Below are positions 44,448 to 53,300 of a stretch of 64,000 nt of DNA, piece after piece. The translations under genes and the position numbers were made by a program. Numbering within the stretch: position 1 is the first letter of the stretch; every line of letters starts with the position of its first letter. The notes under the pieces are model-generated. The model was not told the DNA's origin. It ran no database searches and saw only the letters and a program-made list of their open reading frames with translations. The stretch is from Henriciella litoralis (lineage in GTDB: Bacteria > Pseudomonadota > Alphaproteobacteria > Caulobacterales > Hyphomonadaceae): positions 372,001 through 436,000 of the forward strand of contig NZ_NCSS01000004.1 of assembly GCF_002088935.1 (NCBI RefSeq), written 5' to 3'.

Positions 44448-45455
44448 CTAGCATAGCCGATGAGTTTTCATATTGGATATCCAATCTTGCAGAGTTTTGC
44501 GATCGGCCGCCTCAATTGGATAGCCTCGCGCTGTTCTCAACGCAGCAGCGCCTGGCGACAACCGTGAGCTAGTAACTATCAGCCCCGAGCCAGCCTTCTC
44601 ATGCAACACATCTGCGTAAACTGACTTAATAAGCGCTTTGCCTATCGCCGCTTTTTGTCGTTTGCATTGAACCAAAATCAGTGGAGGCGATTCGACTTCG
44701 CTAGACATTGGGTAGATGCGAAGATCAATTCCGTCATCATTTCGCCCAGGGCCCATTTCCACTTTGAATCCTTGCCTTTCGAAGTACTCGCCCGCCAGCG
44801 CTTCAAATTTCCGCCAATGGATATCCCCCAAATCGTCAAAGTTGTTGTTCAGGTAATCGATGAAGCGTTGGTCGAAAAATTTACCATGAAGCGTTTCTAG
44901 CCCCTCGTCCCGGAATAATGTCTCTAATTCAACTTCGTCGCTCCATTCAAAAGCGCGCATCCGTCCCCAAGGTGAAATGTGTAGCTGATGATTGACGCCG
45001 CGAAGCAACCTCATTGCCATTTCTACACCTTGAACTCCAAATCGATCGAAAACGTTTTGGAGAAACGGCGAAGGATCAATCTTGCTCGCAGGCTTAGCCG
45101 TTCGAAGGGCTCGGCGCATAAAACCAGTGTAGGTTTCCATAATTTCTTCGTAGCGCTTCAAAGCTACGGGATCATTTTTAGATTGATGGAATAACCTAAT
45201 GCTCACGGGCATTGTACTTGGGTCGTCAATGTTACCGATTCTGTGCAGGAGATGGGCAACGATGCTCTCAAACTCTGAAGAATGCATGCGATAGGAACCG
45301 GCACCCTCTGGTCCCAACGCCAAAGTGATCCTTGGATCGTAATCCTCTACAATTTGAAACAATTTTTTGCGGCCAATTACGACTCCAGATTTGTAGCCAA
45401 CTATCTCAATGAAATGATCCACAAAATCCGAAGATGACATGTTAATGCCACCCAT
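44448..45455 (-). CDS. Mrr-like restriction endonuclease with an unknown N-terminal domain
   Basis: A 335-residue protein. The C-terminal third is a PD-(D/E)xK domain of the Mrr type: EYFERQGFKVEMGPGRNDD, then GIDLR (Asp244), QCKRQ (Lys265) and SGLIVTSSRLSPGAAALR. Mrr proteins cut modified or stressed DNA. Residues 1-200 match nothing I recognise and may be a sensor. Start options are ATG at 45455 or 45440, or TTG at 45470; I chose 45455. The gene is AT-rich relative to both neighbours, with no methyltransferase or second restriction gene beside it, which points to a lone acquired defence gene. Confidence 0.82.
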   Translation of the reverse strand: MGGINMSSSDFVDHFIEIVGYKSGVVIGRKKLFQIVEDYDPRITLALGPEGAGSYRMHSSEFESIVAHLLHRIGNIDDPSTMPVSIRLFHQSKNDPVALKRYEEIMETYTGFMRRALRTAKPASKIDPSPFLQNVFDRFGVQGVEMAMRLLRGVNHQLHISPWGRMRAFEWSDEVELETLFRDEGLETLHGKFFDQRFIDYLNNNFDDLGDIHWRKFEALAGEYFERQGFKVEMGPGRNDDGIDLRIYPMSSEVESPPLILVQCKRQKAAIGKALIKSVYADVLHEKAGSGLIVTSSRLSPGAAALRTARGYPIEAADRKTLQDWISNMKTHRLC

Positions 45456-45502
45456 CTTTTTCGTCTCCAAATTCGCGGCTTCGACCTTTATCGAAAATGA
45501 GT

Positions 45503-46969
45503 TCAGCCGGCTTTTTGTTCGTTCTGCTGGTCCAGCTCGTATTCGCGGATCTTGCGATAGAGCGTGGAGCGGCCAATGCCGAGCCGGCGGCTGACTTCGG
45601 ACATATGCCCCTGATAGAAGTCGATCGCATATTCGATCACGTCGCGCTCGATCTCCGACAGGGTGCGCAGTTCGCCTGCATCATCCTTGATGCCGACAGG
45701 GCCAGCGGCGGTCGCATAGCCATCGCTCGGCACGGCCTGCATGTCATTAGCCGCCTCAGAGCGGGCCGGAACCGGCGGCAGGTCTGCCATCTCAGGCATG
45801 ATGCCGGAGATCTGCGGAAAGTCATGCGGCTGCAGCTGCGAGGTTTCAGCCAGGATCACCGCGCGGAAGACGGCGTTCTCAAGCTGACGGACATTGCCCG
45901 GCCAGTCATGGGCGCACAGCATGCGCAGCGTCTCGTCCGTCGCGCTTGTGACATCGCGGCCTTCAGACACGTTGAAGCGGGAGATGAAGAAGTCGACCAG
46001 CGACGGAATATCGTCCTTGCGCTCACGCAGGGCCGGCACATCGACCGGGAAGACGTTGAGGCGATAGTACAGATCTTCCCGGAAGTTGCCTGATTTGACC
46101 TGTTCAGCCAGATCACGATTGGTCGCGGAAATGATGCGGACGTCCACCTTGGTCGGACGGCGGGAGCCGACAGCATCGACCTCACCTTCCTGCAGGGCGC
46201 GCAGCAGTTTCACCTGCATGTCGAGTGGCAGCTCGCCAATCTCATCGAGGAACAGCGTTCCGCCATCTGCCTCAACGAATTTACCGAGCGATTTTGAGAC
46301 AGCACCGGTAAACGCGCCTTTCTCATGGCCGAAGAGAATACTCTCAACGAGGTTCTCTGGAATGGCACCGCAGTTGACGGTGACGAAAGGCTTGCCAGCG
46401 CGGTCAGATGCGCCCTGGATGCAGCGGGCAATCACTTCCTTACCCACACCACTTTCACCAAGTATAAGAACCGGAATGTCAGAGCTTGCCGCGCGCTGTC
46501 CAAGACGGATCACCTGGCGCATGGACGGGGCCGAAGCGATCATGTCCTCGAAGTTCATGCCGCCTTCGCTCTTGCGGGTGAGACGTTTTACTTCGCCGGT
46601 CAGCGACGACATTTTGAGGGCATTGCGGATGGAGACAACGACGCGCTCTGGATTGGCTGGTTTTACGATGAAATCTACAGCGCCAGCGCGCATCGAGGAC
46701 ACAATGGTGTCGATGCCGGAGGTGGCCGTCAACATGATGACCGGCACGTCCGGAATACGTTCGGAGAGGCGCTCCAGCGTCTCCATGCCGGAAAGGCCCG
46801 GCATATTGAGATCAAGGAGGATAACATCGGCGCCTGCTTCGGTCGCCGTGGTGAAGCCGCTCTCGCCATCTGGCGCCGTCCGACAGGCAAAGCCTGACTT
46901 CTCGACAGCTGCCTGAAGCAGCCTGCGCTGTGTTGGGTCGTCATCGATTACAAGAACCGTCTTAGCCAT
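45503..46969 (-). CDS. Sigma-54-dependent response regulator (NtrC family, TacA-like)
   Basis: A 488-residue transcription activator. Receiver domain (1-120) has the acidic pocket at VIDDDP and phospho-acceptor Asp53 in LLDLNMP. The AAA+ domain has Walker A GESGVGKE, the sigma-54-contacting GAFTGA, and Walker B GGTLFLDEIGE. The Fis-type HTH is at the end (MSEVSRRLGIGRSTLYRKIREY). The layout and N-terminus recall TacA, which controls stalk genes in Caulobacter, but orthology is not proven. No histidine kinase is adjacent. Confidence 0.93.
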   Translation of the reverse strand: MAKTVLVIDDDPTQRRLLQAAVEKSGFACRTAPDGESGFTTATEAGADVILLDLNMPGLSGMETLERLSERIPDVPVIMLTATSGIDTIVSSMRAGAVDFIVKPANPERVVVSIRNALKMSSLTGEVKRLTRKSEGGMNFEDMIASAPSMRQVIRLGQRAASSDIPVLILGESGVGKEVIARCIQGASDRAGKPFVTVNCGAIPENLVESILFGHEKGAFTGAVSKSLGKFVEADGGTLFLDEIGELPLDMQVKLLRALQEGEVDAVGSRRPTKVDVRIISATNRDLAEQVKSGNFREDLYYRLNVFPVDVPALRERKDDIPSLVDFFISRFNVSEGRDVTSATDETLRMLCAHDWPGNVRQLENAVFRAVILAETSQLQPHDFPQISGIMPEMADLPPVPARSEAANDMQAVPSDGYATAAGPVGIKDDAGELRTLSEIERDVIEYAIDFYQGHMSEVSRRLGIGRSTLYRKIREYELDQQNEQKAG

Positions 46970-47133
46970 CATCACCATCCGTTATCAGACCCTGTTGGAT
47001 CATTTCGTTACGCCCCAATGTGGCACAGAGGTGTGGAATTATGGTTCAGTCGGTCTTTGAAATTTGATGGAAGTTCGGTCGGTCTTGGTATGGCGCCCCA
47101 TCGTATCGCAAAGCTTGCTGGCGGCCGCGCGGG

Positions 47134-48033
47134 TCAGCGGCAGGTCTTCGCCCAGCTCGTCACCTCATCGATCAGCCGGTGGCGAGACCATGAAAAAGAA
47201 TGATCACCGGGAAGAACTTTGGCGGTCAGCGTAATGCCGGGCTCAGCTTCATAGGCGGCGACCATGCTCGCATGGATCGTCTCAGGCGGCACTGATGTGT
47301 CCTTGTCACCCGCGATCAGCAGGACAGACTTTCCGGAAAGCTGCGGCGCGAGCAAGCGCGTATCGAAGGCCTGCTGATTGGCGGCGAGCTCAGCATTTGC
47401 CTTCTCGCCGCTCCATCCGGCCAGCATCTGAAGCGTGTCGGAATAGGCCGCGAACCCGGCGGCCTGCTCAGGACTGGCGTTCAGTACCGCAGCGATCGCA
47501 CCAAAGTTTGCCGGGGCGAGCCCAGCCGTACAATTGATGCGGTCATCCCGCGCAGCCGCTTCGAGCGAGGCGAAGCCGCCCATCGAGTGACCGACGAGAA
47601 TGATATTGTCAGGGTCAGTGCGATAGGTTTCGGCGTTGGCGCGCAGATAGTCGGTCGCAGCGGCGACGTCCTCGATGACATTTGTGAAGCTGAAAAGTCC
47701 CTCGCTGCCCCAGGCCCCGCGATAATGGAAAAAGAAGACGTTGAAGCCATCGGCCCGAAGGGCTTGGGCAAGGTCGAGGTTCTTCTCATTTCCCGGGTAG
47801 CCATGCAGAAGCACGACGGTCGGGTGTGGCCCTTCGCCATTTGCGAGATAGGCCAGCCCGTTCAGCCGGTCGCCGTTACTCTCGAAATTCAGCTCGACAA
47901 GTGATGGCGGGAAATCGGCATCGATCGCAATGGGATCGGAGTTGTAGGATTTGGGGTCTGTGCTTGTCGTGGCGCAGCCCGCAATCGCAGTGGCCGCGAA
48001 CAGCGCCGCGCAGGTCAAGGATTTCAAAGTCAT
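47134..48033 (-). CDS. Alpha/beta hydrolase lipoprotein
   Basis: A 299-residue protein with a lipoprotein signal (LTCAALFAATAIAGC, Cys20 region). The mature enzyme has LLHGYPGNEKN, the nucleophile elbow GHSMGGFASLEAA and the final DHSFSWSRH with the catalytic His. It is probably an envelope esterase or peptidase of the dienelactone hydrolase/BAAT-like type. GGAGGG lies ten bases before the ATG at 48033; the frame upstream of it runs through the thiolase terminator and is not credible. Confidence 0.8.
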   Translation of the reverse strand: MTLKSLTCAALFAATAIAGCATTSTDPKSYNSDPIAIDADFPPSLVELNFESNGDRLNGLAYLANGEGPHPTVVLLHGYPGNEKNLDLAQALRADGFNVFFFHYRGAWGSEGLFSFTNVIEDVAAATDYLRANAETYRTDPDNIILVGHSMGGFASLEAAARDDRINCTAGLAPANFGAIAAVLNASPEQAAGFAAYSDTLQMLAGWSGEKANAELAANQQAFDTRLLAPQLSGKSVLLIAGDKDTSVPPETIHASMVAAYEAEPGITLTAKVLPGDHSFSWSRHRLIDEVTSWAKTCR

Positions 48034-48089
48034 GATTTCAGGCCCTCCATGACCTGCCATCCTATTGGCGACGGCCGGACCTGTCGCCC

Positions 48090-48128
48090 AAAAAGAAACC
48101 GCCGGGCCAGCATGTGCGGGCCCGGCGG
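48090..48128 (-). terminator. Rho-independent terminator of the thiolase gene
   Basis: On the minus strand CCGCCGGGCC and GGCCCGGCGG form a perfect 10-bp stem followed by TTTCTTTTT. It lies 26 bp beyond the thiolase stop. Confidence 0.88.
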
Positions 48129-48154
48129 TTGTCATGATGAGGTGTCGAGTGGGC

Positions 48155-49399
48155 CTAGATGCGCTCGATGATAATCGCCGGGGCCATGCCGCCAGCCGCA
48201 CACATCGTAACCAGGCCATACTTGCCACCGGAGCGCTCAAGCTCATCCAGCGCAGTGCCGATGAGGATCGAACCGGTCGCACCGATTGGGTGGCCAAGCG
48301 CCATGGCGCCGCCATTGATGTTGACCTTGGAACGATCAAGATTGAGGTCACGGATGAACTTCTCTGCGACGACAGAGAACGCTTCGTTGATCTCGTAGAC
48401 GTCGATATCGTCCGTTGTCAGGCCAGCCTTTTCGAGGACTTTCTTCGCAGCCGGGACCGGCGCGTTGAGCATCAGCGTCGGGTCGTCGCCCATATTGCAG
48501 GTCGCCACGATACGGGCACGCGGCTTCAGGCCGTTCTTGTCGGCATACTCTTTCGAGGTGACGAGGATAGCCGCTGCGCCATCGACCACGCCGGACGAGT
48601 TACCGGCATGGTGAACATGGGTCATCTTGCCTTCGAGCTGTGGGTATTTCTTCGTGACCATGGAGCCGTAAGTATTGCCCTGATCGTCGACCGGGATGTC
48701 CATATACATGTTGAACACGGTCTTGAGGTTCCCGAGCGTTTCCATCGTCGTGCTTGGACGTGGGAACTCGTCCTTGTCGAGCGCGAGTGTGCCGTCGCGG
48801 TTGTAGACAGGGATCAAGGACTTGTCGAAACGGCCTTCATCCATTGCCACTTTCGCGCGCTGCTGGCTGGTCACGGCAAGCTGGTCAAGCGCTTCGCGAT
48901 CAATGCCTTCGAGCGTTGCGATCGCATCGGCGCAAACGCCTTGCTGAGACTGTGGGTGCAGCTCGCGAAGGTGGAGGTTGCCCGCATCCATCATTGGCGG
49001 GTTCTTCGGGTCAGCCGTCGCAGCCGTGTAGCTCATCATCTCGGTGCCGCCTGCGATAACGCAGTCTTCCATGCCGGACATGACTTGCGCAGCTGCGAGC
49101 GAGACAGACGTGATGCCCGAGCCGCAGAAACGGTCAAGCGTCACACCGGAGGCTTTGACGTCAAAGCCGGCATCGAGCGCGGCCATACGGCCAAGGTCTG
49201 CGCCTTGCGCGCCGCGCTGAGAGCTGGTGCCCCAGATGATGTCGTCGACAGTCGCCGTGTCGAGATTGTTGCGGTCACGGATCGCGCCGAGCACGGTCGC
49301 AGCGAGGTGCTGCGGGTGAAGGTGGGCGAGCGAGCCCTTGCCAACCTTGCCGATGCCACGCGGCGTGCGGACGGCGTCAATAATGTATGCTTCTGACAT
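48155..49399 (-). CDS. Acetyl-CoA acyltransferase (thiolase)
   Basis: A 414-residue thiolase. The acyl-accepting Cys is C92 in DRFCGSGITS, the His site is in MALGHPIGATGS, and the second Cys in TMCAAGGMAPA. It makes or cleaves 3-ketoacyl-CoA in fatty acid degradation or acetoacetyl-CoA metabolism. The sequence resembles the FadI/FadA-like thiolases of alphaproteobacteria, but the chain-length preference is not clear. It is transcribed alone and ends in a strong terminator. Confidence 0.93.
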   Translation of the reverse strand: MSEAYIIDAVRTPRGIGKVGKGSLAHLHPQHLAATVLGAIRDRNNLDTATVDDIIWGTSSQRGAQGADLGRMAALDAGFDVKASGVTLDRFCGSGITSVSLAAAQVMSGMEDCVIAGGTEMMSYTAATADPKNPPMMDAGNLHLRELHPQSQQGVCADAIATLEGIDREALDQLAVTSQQRAKVAMDEGRFDKSLIPVYNRDGTLALDKDEFPRPSTTMETLGNLKTVFNMYMDIPVDDQGNTYGSMVTKKYPQLEGKMTHVHHAGNSSGVVDGAAAILVTSKEYADKNGLKPRARIVATCNMGDDPTLMLNAPVPAAKKVLEKAGLTTDDIDVYEINEAFSVVAEKFIRDLNLDRSKVNINGGAMALGHPIGATGSILIGTALDELERSGGKYGLVTMCAAGGMAPAIIIERI

Positions 49400-49484
49400 G
49401 TGGGTCTCCCGAATAAGCGGACTGGACTGGATTTGGACTATCCAGTGCTACCTCAATCGGGGCTTGGCAATTCCTCACCCAACG

Positions 49485-50294
49485 TCAAAGGCCGAGCACG
49501 TCATCCATATCATAGAGGCCCGGTGACTGGCGCACGGCCCAGCGCGCGGCGGCCAAGGCCCCATGCGCAAAGACGGCGCGGTCCAGCGCGGTGTGGGAGA
49601 GGCTCAGAATTTCCATGTCAGAGCCGAACGTCACTTCATGCTCGCCGATGACGCCGCCAGACCGGCGAACTGCAAAGCCGATCGTGCCCGGTTCGCGCTT
49701 GGCATCCGGCCCATCATAAGGCCCTGCGCGTAAAGCTTTCAGATCAGCATCGCGCCCGGATGCGGCGGCATCCCCCAGCATGAGCGCCGTGCCGGACGGC
49801 GCATCCACTTTTCGGCGGTGATGGGTTTCGAGCACTTCAATATCCCAGTCTTCGCCAAGACTGCGGGCGGCCCGTTCGACGAGACTGCAGAGGAGGTTCA
49901 CGCCCAGCGAGAAATTGCCAGCCTTGACGATGGCAAGACTGCCCGCCGCTTCCGTGATGGCCGCTTCACCTGCGGCATCGAAACCGGTCGTGCCGATGAT
50001 CACGGCCTTTACGCCACTGCCAGACAGCGCATTCACCGCGGCAAGCGTTGCCTCTGGTCTGGTGAAATCGATCCAGACGTCTGCGTCCCTGGCCGCTTCA
50101 GCGACGTCTTCGACAGCAGCCACGCCAATCGCGCCGCGCCCCAATATCTCGCCAATGTCCGTGCCGATATTGTCAGAGCCCGGCGCTTCGGTCCCGCCGA
50201 CAAGCATGTGGCCAGCCTCAAGGGCAGCGGTTGCGAGCTGTTGGCCCATACGTCCGGCGACACCGGCAATTGCGATTTTCAATGAAACAGTCAT
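49485..50294 (-). CDS. dapB: 4-hydroxy-tetrahydrodipicolinate reductase
   Basis: A 269-residue NAD(P)H enzyme of lysine and diaminopimelate synthesis, needed for peptidoglycan. The Rossmann motif is IAGVAGRMGQQ, and the signature is ETHHRRKVDAPSGTAL with the catalytic His pair. NFSLGVNLL precedes it as in the family. Length is standard. Confidence 0.96.
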   Translation of the reverse strand: MTVSLKIAIAGVAGRMGQQLATAALEAGHMLVGGTEAPGSDNIGTDIGEILGRGAIGVAAVEDVAEAARDADVWIDFTRPEATLAAVNALSGSGVKAVIIGTTGFDAAGEAAITEAAGSLAIVKAGNFSLGVNLLCSLVERAARSLGEDWDIEVLETHHRRKVDAPSGTALMLGDAAASGRDADLKALRAGPYDGPDAKREPGTIGFAVRRSGGVIGEHEVTFGSDMEILSLSHTALDRAVFAHGALAAARWAVRQSPGLYDMDDVLGL

Positions 50295-50438
50295 GGCCCC
50301 TGCATAACCGCTTTCGCAGCCGTCTGAACAGCGCGCGACACCTAAAAAATTGCGCCGGTGAGGAACATTCCCGAATTTCGCCGCATTGCTGTTAACTAAT
50401 CGTTTACCATACGATCAACCAGCCGAGGAAACGTCCCG

Positions 50439-51068
50439 ATGATCACCAAGATAGCTGCAGGATTTGGACTGGTCATGCTGGCCGCGATGCCGGCCATGGC
50501 AGACGGTTATGAAACCGCCCATCATCCGCATAGAGCCCCGGCCCCGCATGCCGAATACGTGCCGCCCGCCGCCCATACGACCTATGAGCGCGACGTTCAG
50601 GTAACCCGTTTCCATAGCTCGGCACCCGCAACCAGCTGCGCCGCCTGTTGTTACACGACCTGCTCAACGCCGGTTGCCGCGCCGACGCATTACTCCCCGC
50701 CTGCGGTCACGAAAACCTATACGCGCACCTATACCCGCCTCGCGCCGCCAGACTGCTACCATCCGAACACGGGCACCCACGCCTATCACGGGACGACCAG
50801 CAGCTATCAGACCGCTCCAACCTATAGCAGCAGCGACACCTATTATGATGGCGCGTCGTATAGCTATGAGAGCGCCAGCACCTATGACCAAGGCTATTAT
50901 GCTGGCGGCGAGGTGTATGACGAAAACACGGTTGTCTGGTCCAGCGGCGGCGAAGGCGCCTATTACGAAACCGGCCCGACCTATGACAGCGGCTATAATT
51001 ACAATGTCGGCACCCATAACGATCGTGACCGGGCCTGGGCCCATTACGATCATGGCTGGAAGCACTAG
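50439..51068 (+). CDS. Tyrosine-rich secreted protein
   Basis: A 209-residue protein with a signal peptide (MITKIAAGFGLVMLAAMPAMA). The mature part is low complexity: about 25 Tyr plus many Thr, Ser, Gly and His, with Cys in CAACCYTTC and DCYHP. It has short repeats such as TYDSGYNYN and TYYDGASYSY. It is most likely an envelope or surface protein; no family is recognised. GAGGAAA lies before the ATG. Such composition is seen in some cell-surface or adhesive proteins, but that is only an analogy. Confidence 0.72.
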   Translation: MITKIAAGFGLVMLAAMPAMADGYETAHHPHRAPAPHAEYVPPAAHTTYERDVQVTRFHSSAPATSCAACCYTTCSTPVAAPTHYSPPAVTKTYTRTYTRLAPPDCYHPNTGTHAYHGTTSSYQTAPTYSSSDTYYDGASYSYESASTYDQGYYAGGEVYDENTVVWSSGGEGAYYETGPTYDSGYNYNVGTHNDRDRAWAHYDHGWKH

Positions 51069-51143
51069 GCGATCATAGCGTGCCGGGTTCAGGAATGTGG
51101 TTGCGTCGGACTTTGCGCCTGCGCGACCACACTGCTGGCATGA

Positions 51144-51422
51144 TCAATCTTCGACATAGTGGAAGCGGATAAAAAAGACGCGCTGGCCTTCGCCATGCTT
51201 TGCGGTCTTCAGCAAATCCACCACACCTTCAAAGCCGCTCTCGCGCGCCATGGCGGGCGTGATGTCACTGATCGCGATTTCCTGAACGCTCTCGACGACC
51301 ACCGCCCCCGGCGCCATCTTGTAGCGATGGTCGGGTTTCACCCGCGGCGTCTTCCAGATGCGGATCGTCGTTGTGATGTCGCCGCGCCGGACCCCATCGC
51401 GCAGCGACGCCTTGAACATCAT
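51144..51422 (-). CDS. Small protein, possibly ASCH-like
   Basis: A 92-residue protein. WKTPRVKPDHRYKMAPGAV, then VVESVQEIAISDITPAMARESGF, resembles ASCH-type (PUA-like) RNA-binding domains, where a basic loop precedes a beta strand and then a helix. I could not verify this. Its ATG overlaps the stop of the cyclophilin gene upstream. Confidence 0.6.
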   Translation of the reverse strand: MMFKASLRDGVRRGDITTTIRIWKTPRVKPDHRYKMAPGAVVVESVQEIAISDITPAMARESGFEGVVDLLKTAKHGEGQRVFFIRFHYVED

Positions 51423-52318
51423 TGCGGCGTGTCACCCGGCTTCACCTGGCGGACAGGCGCAGAGATGCTGCAAATGTCGAGCACTTCAGGCGGCTTGCGG
51501 TAGAAGAACGGGTCATCGCGCACACGCCGGGATGTCTTGAAGTCCTCGAACAGCTCGCTCTCGCTATTCATCACCTCCCAGTGCGGACGGTTTTCTTCCA
51601 TCATTTCGCTGGCAAGGCGGAACGAGCGAATGAGATCGCCCTGCTCTGGCGCCTGGATCACGCCGCTTTCGATTTCACGCTTGCCGCGCTTCATGGCCTG
51701 CACATGCTCCATGCCGTCGATGACACGGCCGAAGACGGTCAAATTCCGGTCCAGATAGCGCTGCGCATCCAGCACGATGTAGAACTCGGTTGAGCCGGAA
51801 TCGGGGTCTGTATCGCGGGCCATCGCCATCGCGCCCGGGCAATGAAGCAGCCATTCGGTCTGAAGTTCTGCGCTGCGCCCGACCGGGAAGCCATCGATAT
51901 GGCCGGTCTCTGGCGCGAAGAGATCATCATTGCCAAGCGGCACAAAACCCGCGCCGCCATAAACGCGCTCATTCTCATTGGTGAGGGTTGGCCAGTCGAC
52001 CATCAGCGCTTCATCTTCAAAGCCGCCCTGCGCCACAAAGCCATCAATGACGCGATAGAAACGCTGGCCATGCATGATGCCGCCAAAGGCGAGCTTGCGC
52101 ATACGCTCAACATGTTCCGGCGCAAAATCCGGGTTGAGCTCGACCGTGATCGTGCCTTTTTCGGTCTCGATCAAAAGCAGGTTTTCCGGCGCGATGGGGC
52201 GCCAGTCCGGTTCAGGCGCGGCGCGGACGATGCGGCGGGTTTCACCCTCCGTCTGCGCGTCGGCATGCGCGCCGCAGAAGACCAATGTGACTGCCAGTGT
52301 GGCTAATCTGAGAAACAT
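51419..52318 (-). CDS. Periplasmic cyclophilin-type peptidyl-prolyl isomerase
   Basis: A 299-residue protein with a signal peptide (MFLRLATLAVTLVFCGAHADA). The cyclophilin core has LLIETEKGTITVELNPDFAP, FYRVIDGFVAQGG and the GSTEFYIVLDAQRYLDRNLTVFGRV-like end of the fold (the usual GSQFFI is here GSTEFYI). About 90 residues follow the core. It is expected to catalyse proline isomerisation in the periplasm. Confidence 0.88.
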   Translation of the reverse strand: MFLRLATLAVTLVFCGAHADAQTEGETRRIVRAAPEPDWRPIAPENLLLIETEKGTITVELNPDFAPEHVERMRKLAFGGIMHGQRFYRVIDGFVAQGGFEDEALMVDWPTLTNENERVYGGAGFVPLGNDDLFAPETGHIDGFPVGRSAELQTEWLLHCPGAMAMARDTDPDSGSTEFYIVLDAQRYLDRNLTVFGRVIDGMEHVQAMKRGKREIESGVIQAPEQGDLIRSFRLASEMMEENRPHWEVMNSESELFEDFKTSRRVRDDPFFYRKPPEVLDICSISAPVRQVKPGDTPQ

Positions 52319-52395
52319 GCTTTGCCCCTTTCGTGCGCTTTCACCGAATTCGCACCCTATCGGGCAATCACCGGCTCTGCTATGGGCCTTTTCCC

Positions 52396-53256
52396 ATGTA
52401 TCAGATCACTGCAAAAGGCCCGCGTGAGGCCATTGAACCGGCCTGGGATGCCCTGGCCTGGACCGACCCTTCGCCGGCTGGCGCGGTCGACGCCAAGGAA
52501 GATGGCCGCCATGCCTGGCGCCTCGACGCCTATGCCGAAAGCGCAGAGGACGCCGAAGCCTGCAAGGCGATTATCCTTGAAACCTCGCCGTCGCTGAACC
52601 CTGTTATCGAAGCCCTTGAGGACCGGGACTGGGTTGTCATGTCGCTGGAAGGCCTGCCGCCGGTTGCTGCGGGGCGCTTCATCGTGGCGGGCAGCCATGT
52701 TCTGGCAAAATCAGCGCCGGGCAAGACGCCGATCCTGATCGAAGCTGGCCCAGCCTTCGGCACCGGCCACCATGGCACGACGCTTGGCTGCCTTTTCGGG
52801 CTTGAGCATGTCCTGAAGACCGACCGGCCGCAAAAAGTTCTGGATGTTGGCACCGGTTCTGGCGTGCTGGCCATCGCGGCCATCAAGGCGGGGGCTAAGC
52901 GCGCCTGGGGCACCGAGATCGACAAGGACAGCGTGCGCGTCGCCAATGAGAACGCCGCCAAGAACCATGTCGCCAATGCCTTCCGCACCTTCGAGACAGG
53001 CGGCGGCTTCAATGCCACCATCCGCCGCGATGGGCCGTATGACCTCATCTTTGCGAACATCCTGTTCCGCCCACTGGTCGGCCTCTGCCCGAAAATTGTG
53101 GGGCTCACAGCCCCCGGCGGCCATGTGATCCTGTCCGGCTTGCTGACGCATCAGGAGCCGCTGGTCCGGCGCGCTTATGAAGGCCATGGCCTGGCACTGG
53201 TACACCGCGTTCGGCGGGATGGCTGGTCGGCCATGGTTTTTCAGAGGCCTGTCTGA
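52396..53256 (+). CDS. prmA: Ribosomal protein L11 methyltransferase
   Basis: A 286-residue SAM-dependent methyltransferase that trimethylates L11. The SAM site is VLDVGTGSGVLAIAA, preceded by AFGTGHHGTTLGC, and the post-motif is DLIFANILFRPL (family: NILAxPL). The alpha/beta N-terminal domain is short, as in alphaproteobacterial PrmA. The start MYQITAKGPREAIEP removes an unlikely N-terminal stretch that overlaps the divergent cyclophilin. Confidence 0.9.
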   Translation: MYQITAKGPREAIEPAWDALAWTDPSPAGAVDAKEDGRHAWRLDAYAESAEDAEACKAIILETSPSLNPVIEALEDRDWVVMSLEGLPPVAAGRFIVAGSHVLAKSAPGKTPILIEAGPAFGTGHHGTTLGCLFGLEHVLKTDRPQKVLDVGTGSGVLAIAAIKAGAKRAWGTEIDKDSVRVANENAAKNHVANAFRTFETGGGFNATIRRDGPYDLIFANILFRPLVGLCPKIVGLTAPGGHVILSGLLTHQEPLVRRAYEGHGLALVHRVRRDGWSAMVFQRPV

Positions 53257-53300
53257 CAGCGCGCCTTCCTAAGCCTGCCCTTTGCCCCTAGATTAGAGGC

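Noticed and set aside
47020..47050. Sigma-54-like promoter (TGGCAC element) near the TacA-like gene
   Set aside because: The -12 GC element is missing at the required spacing and the element points away from any gene.
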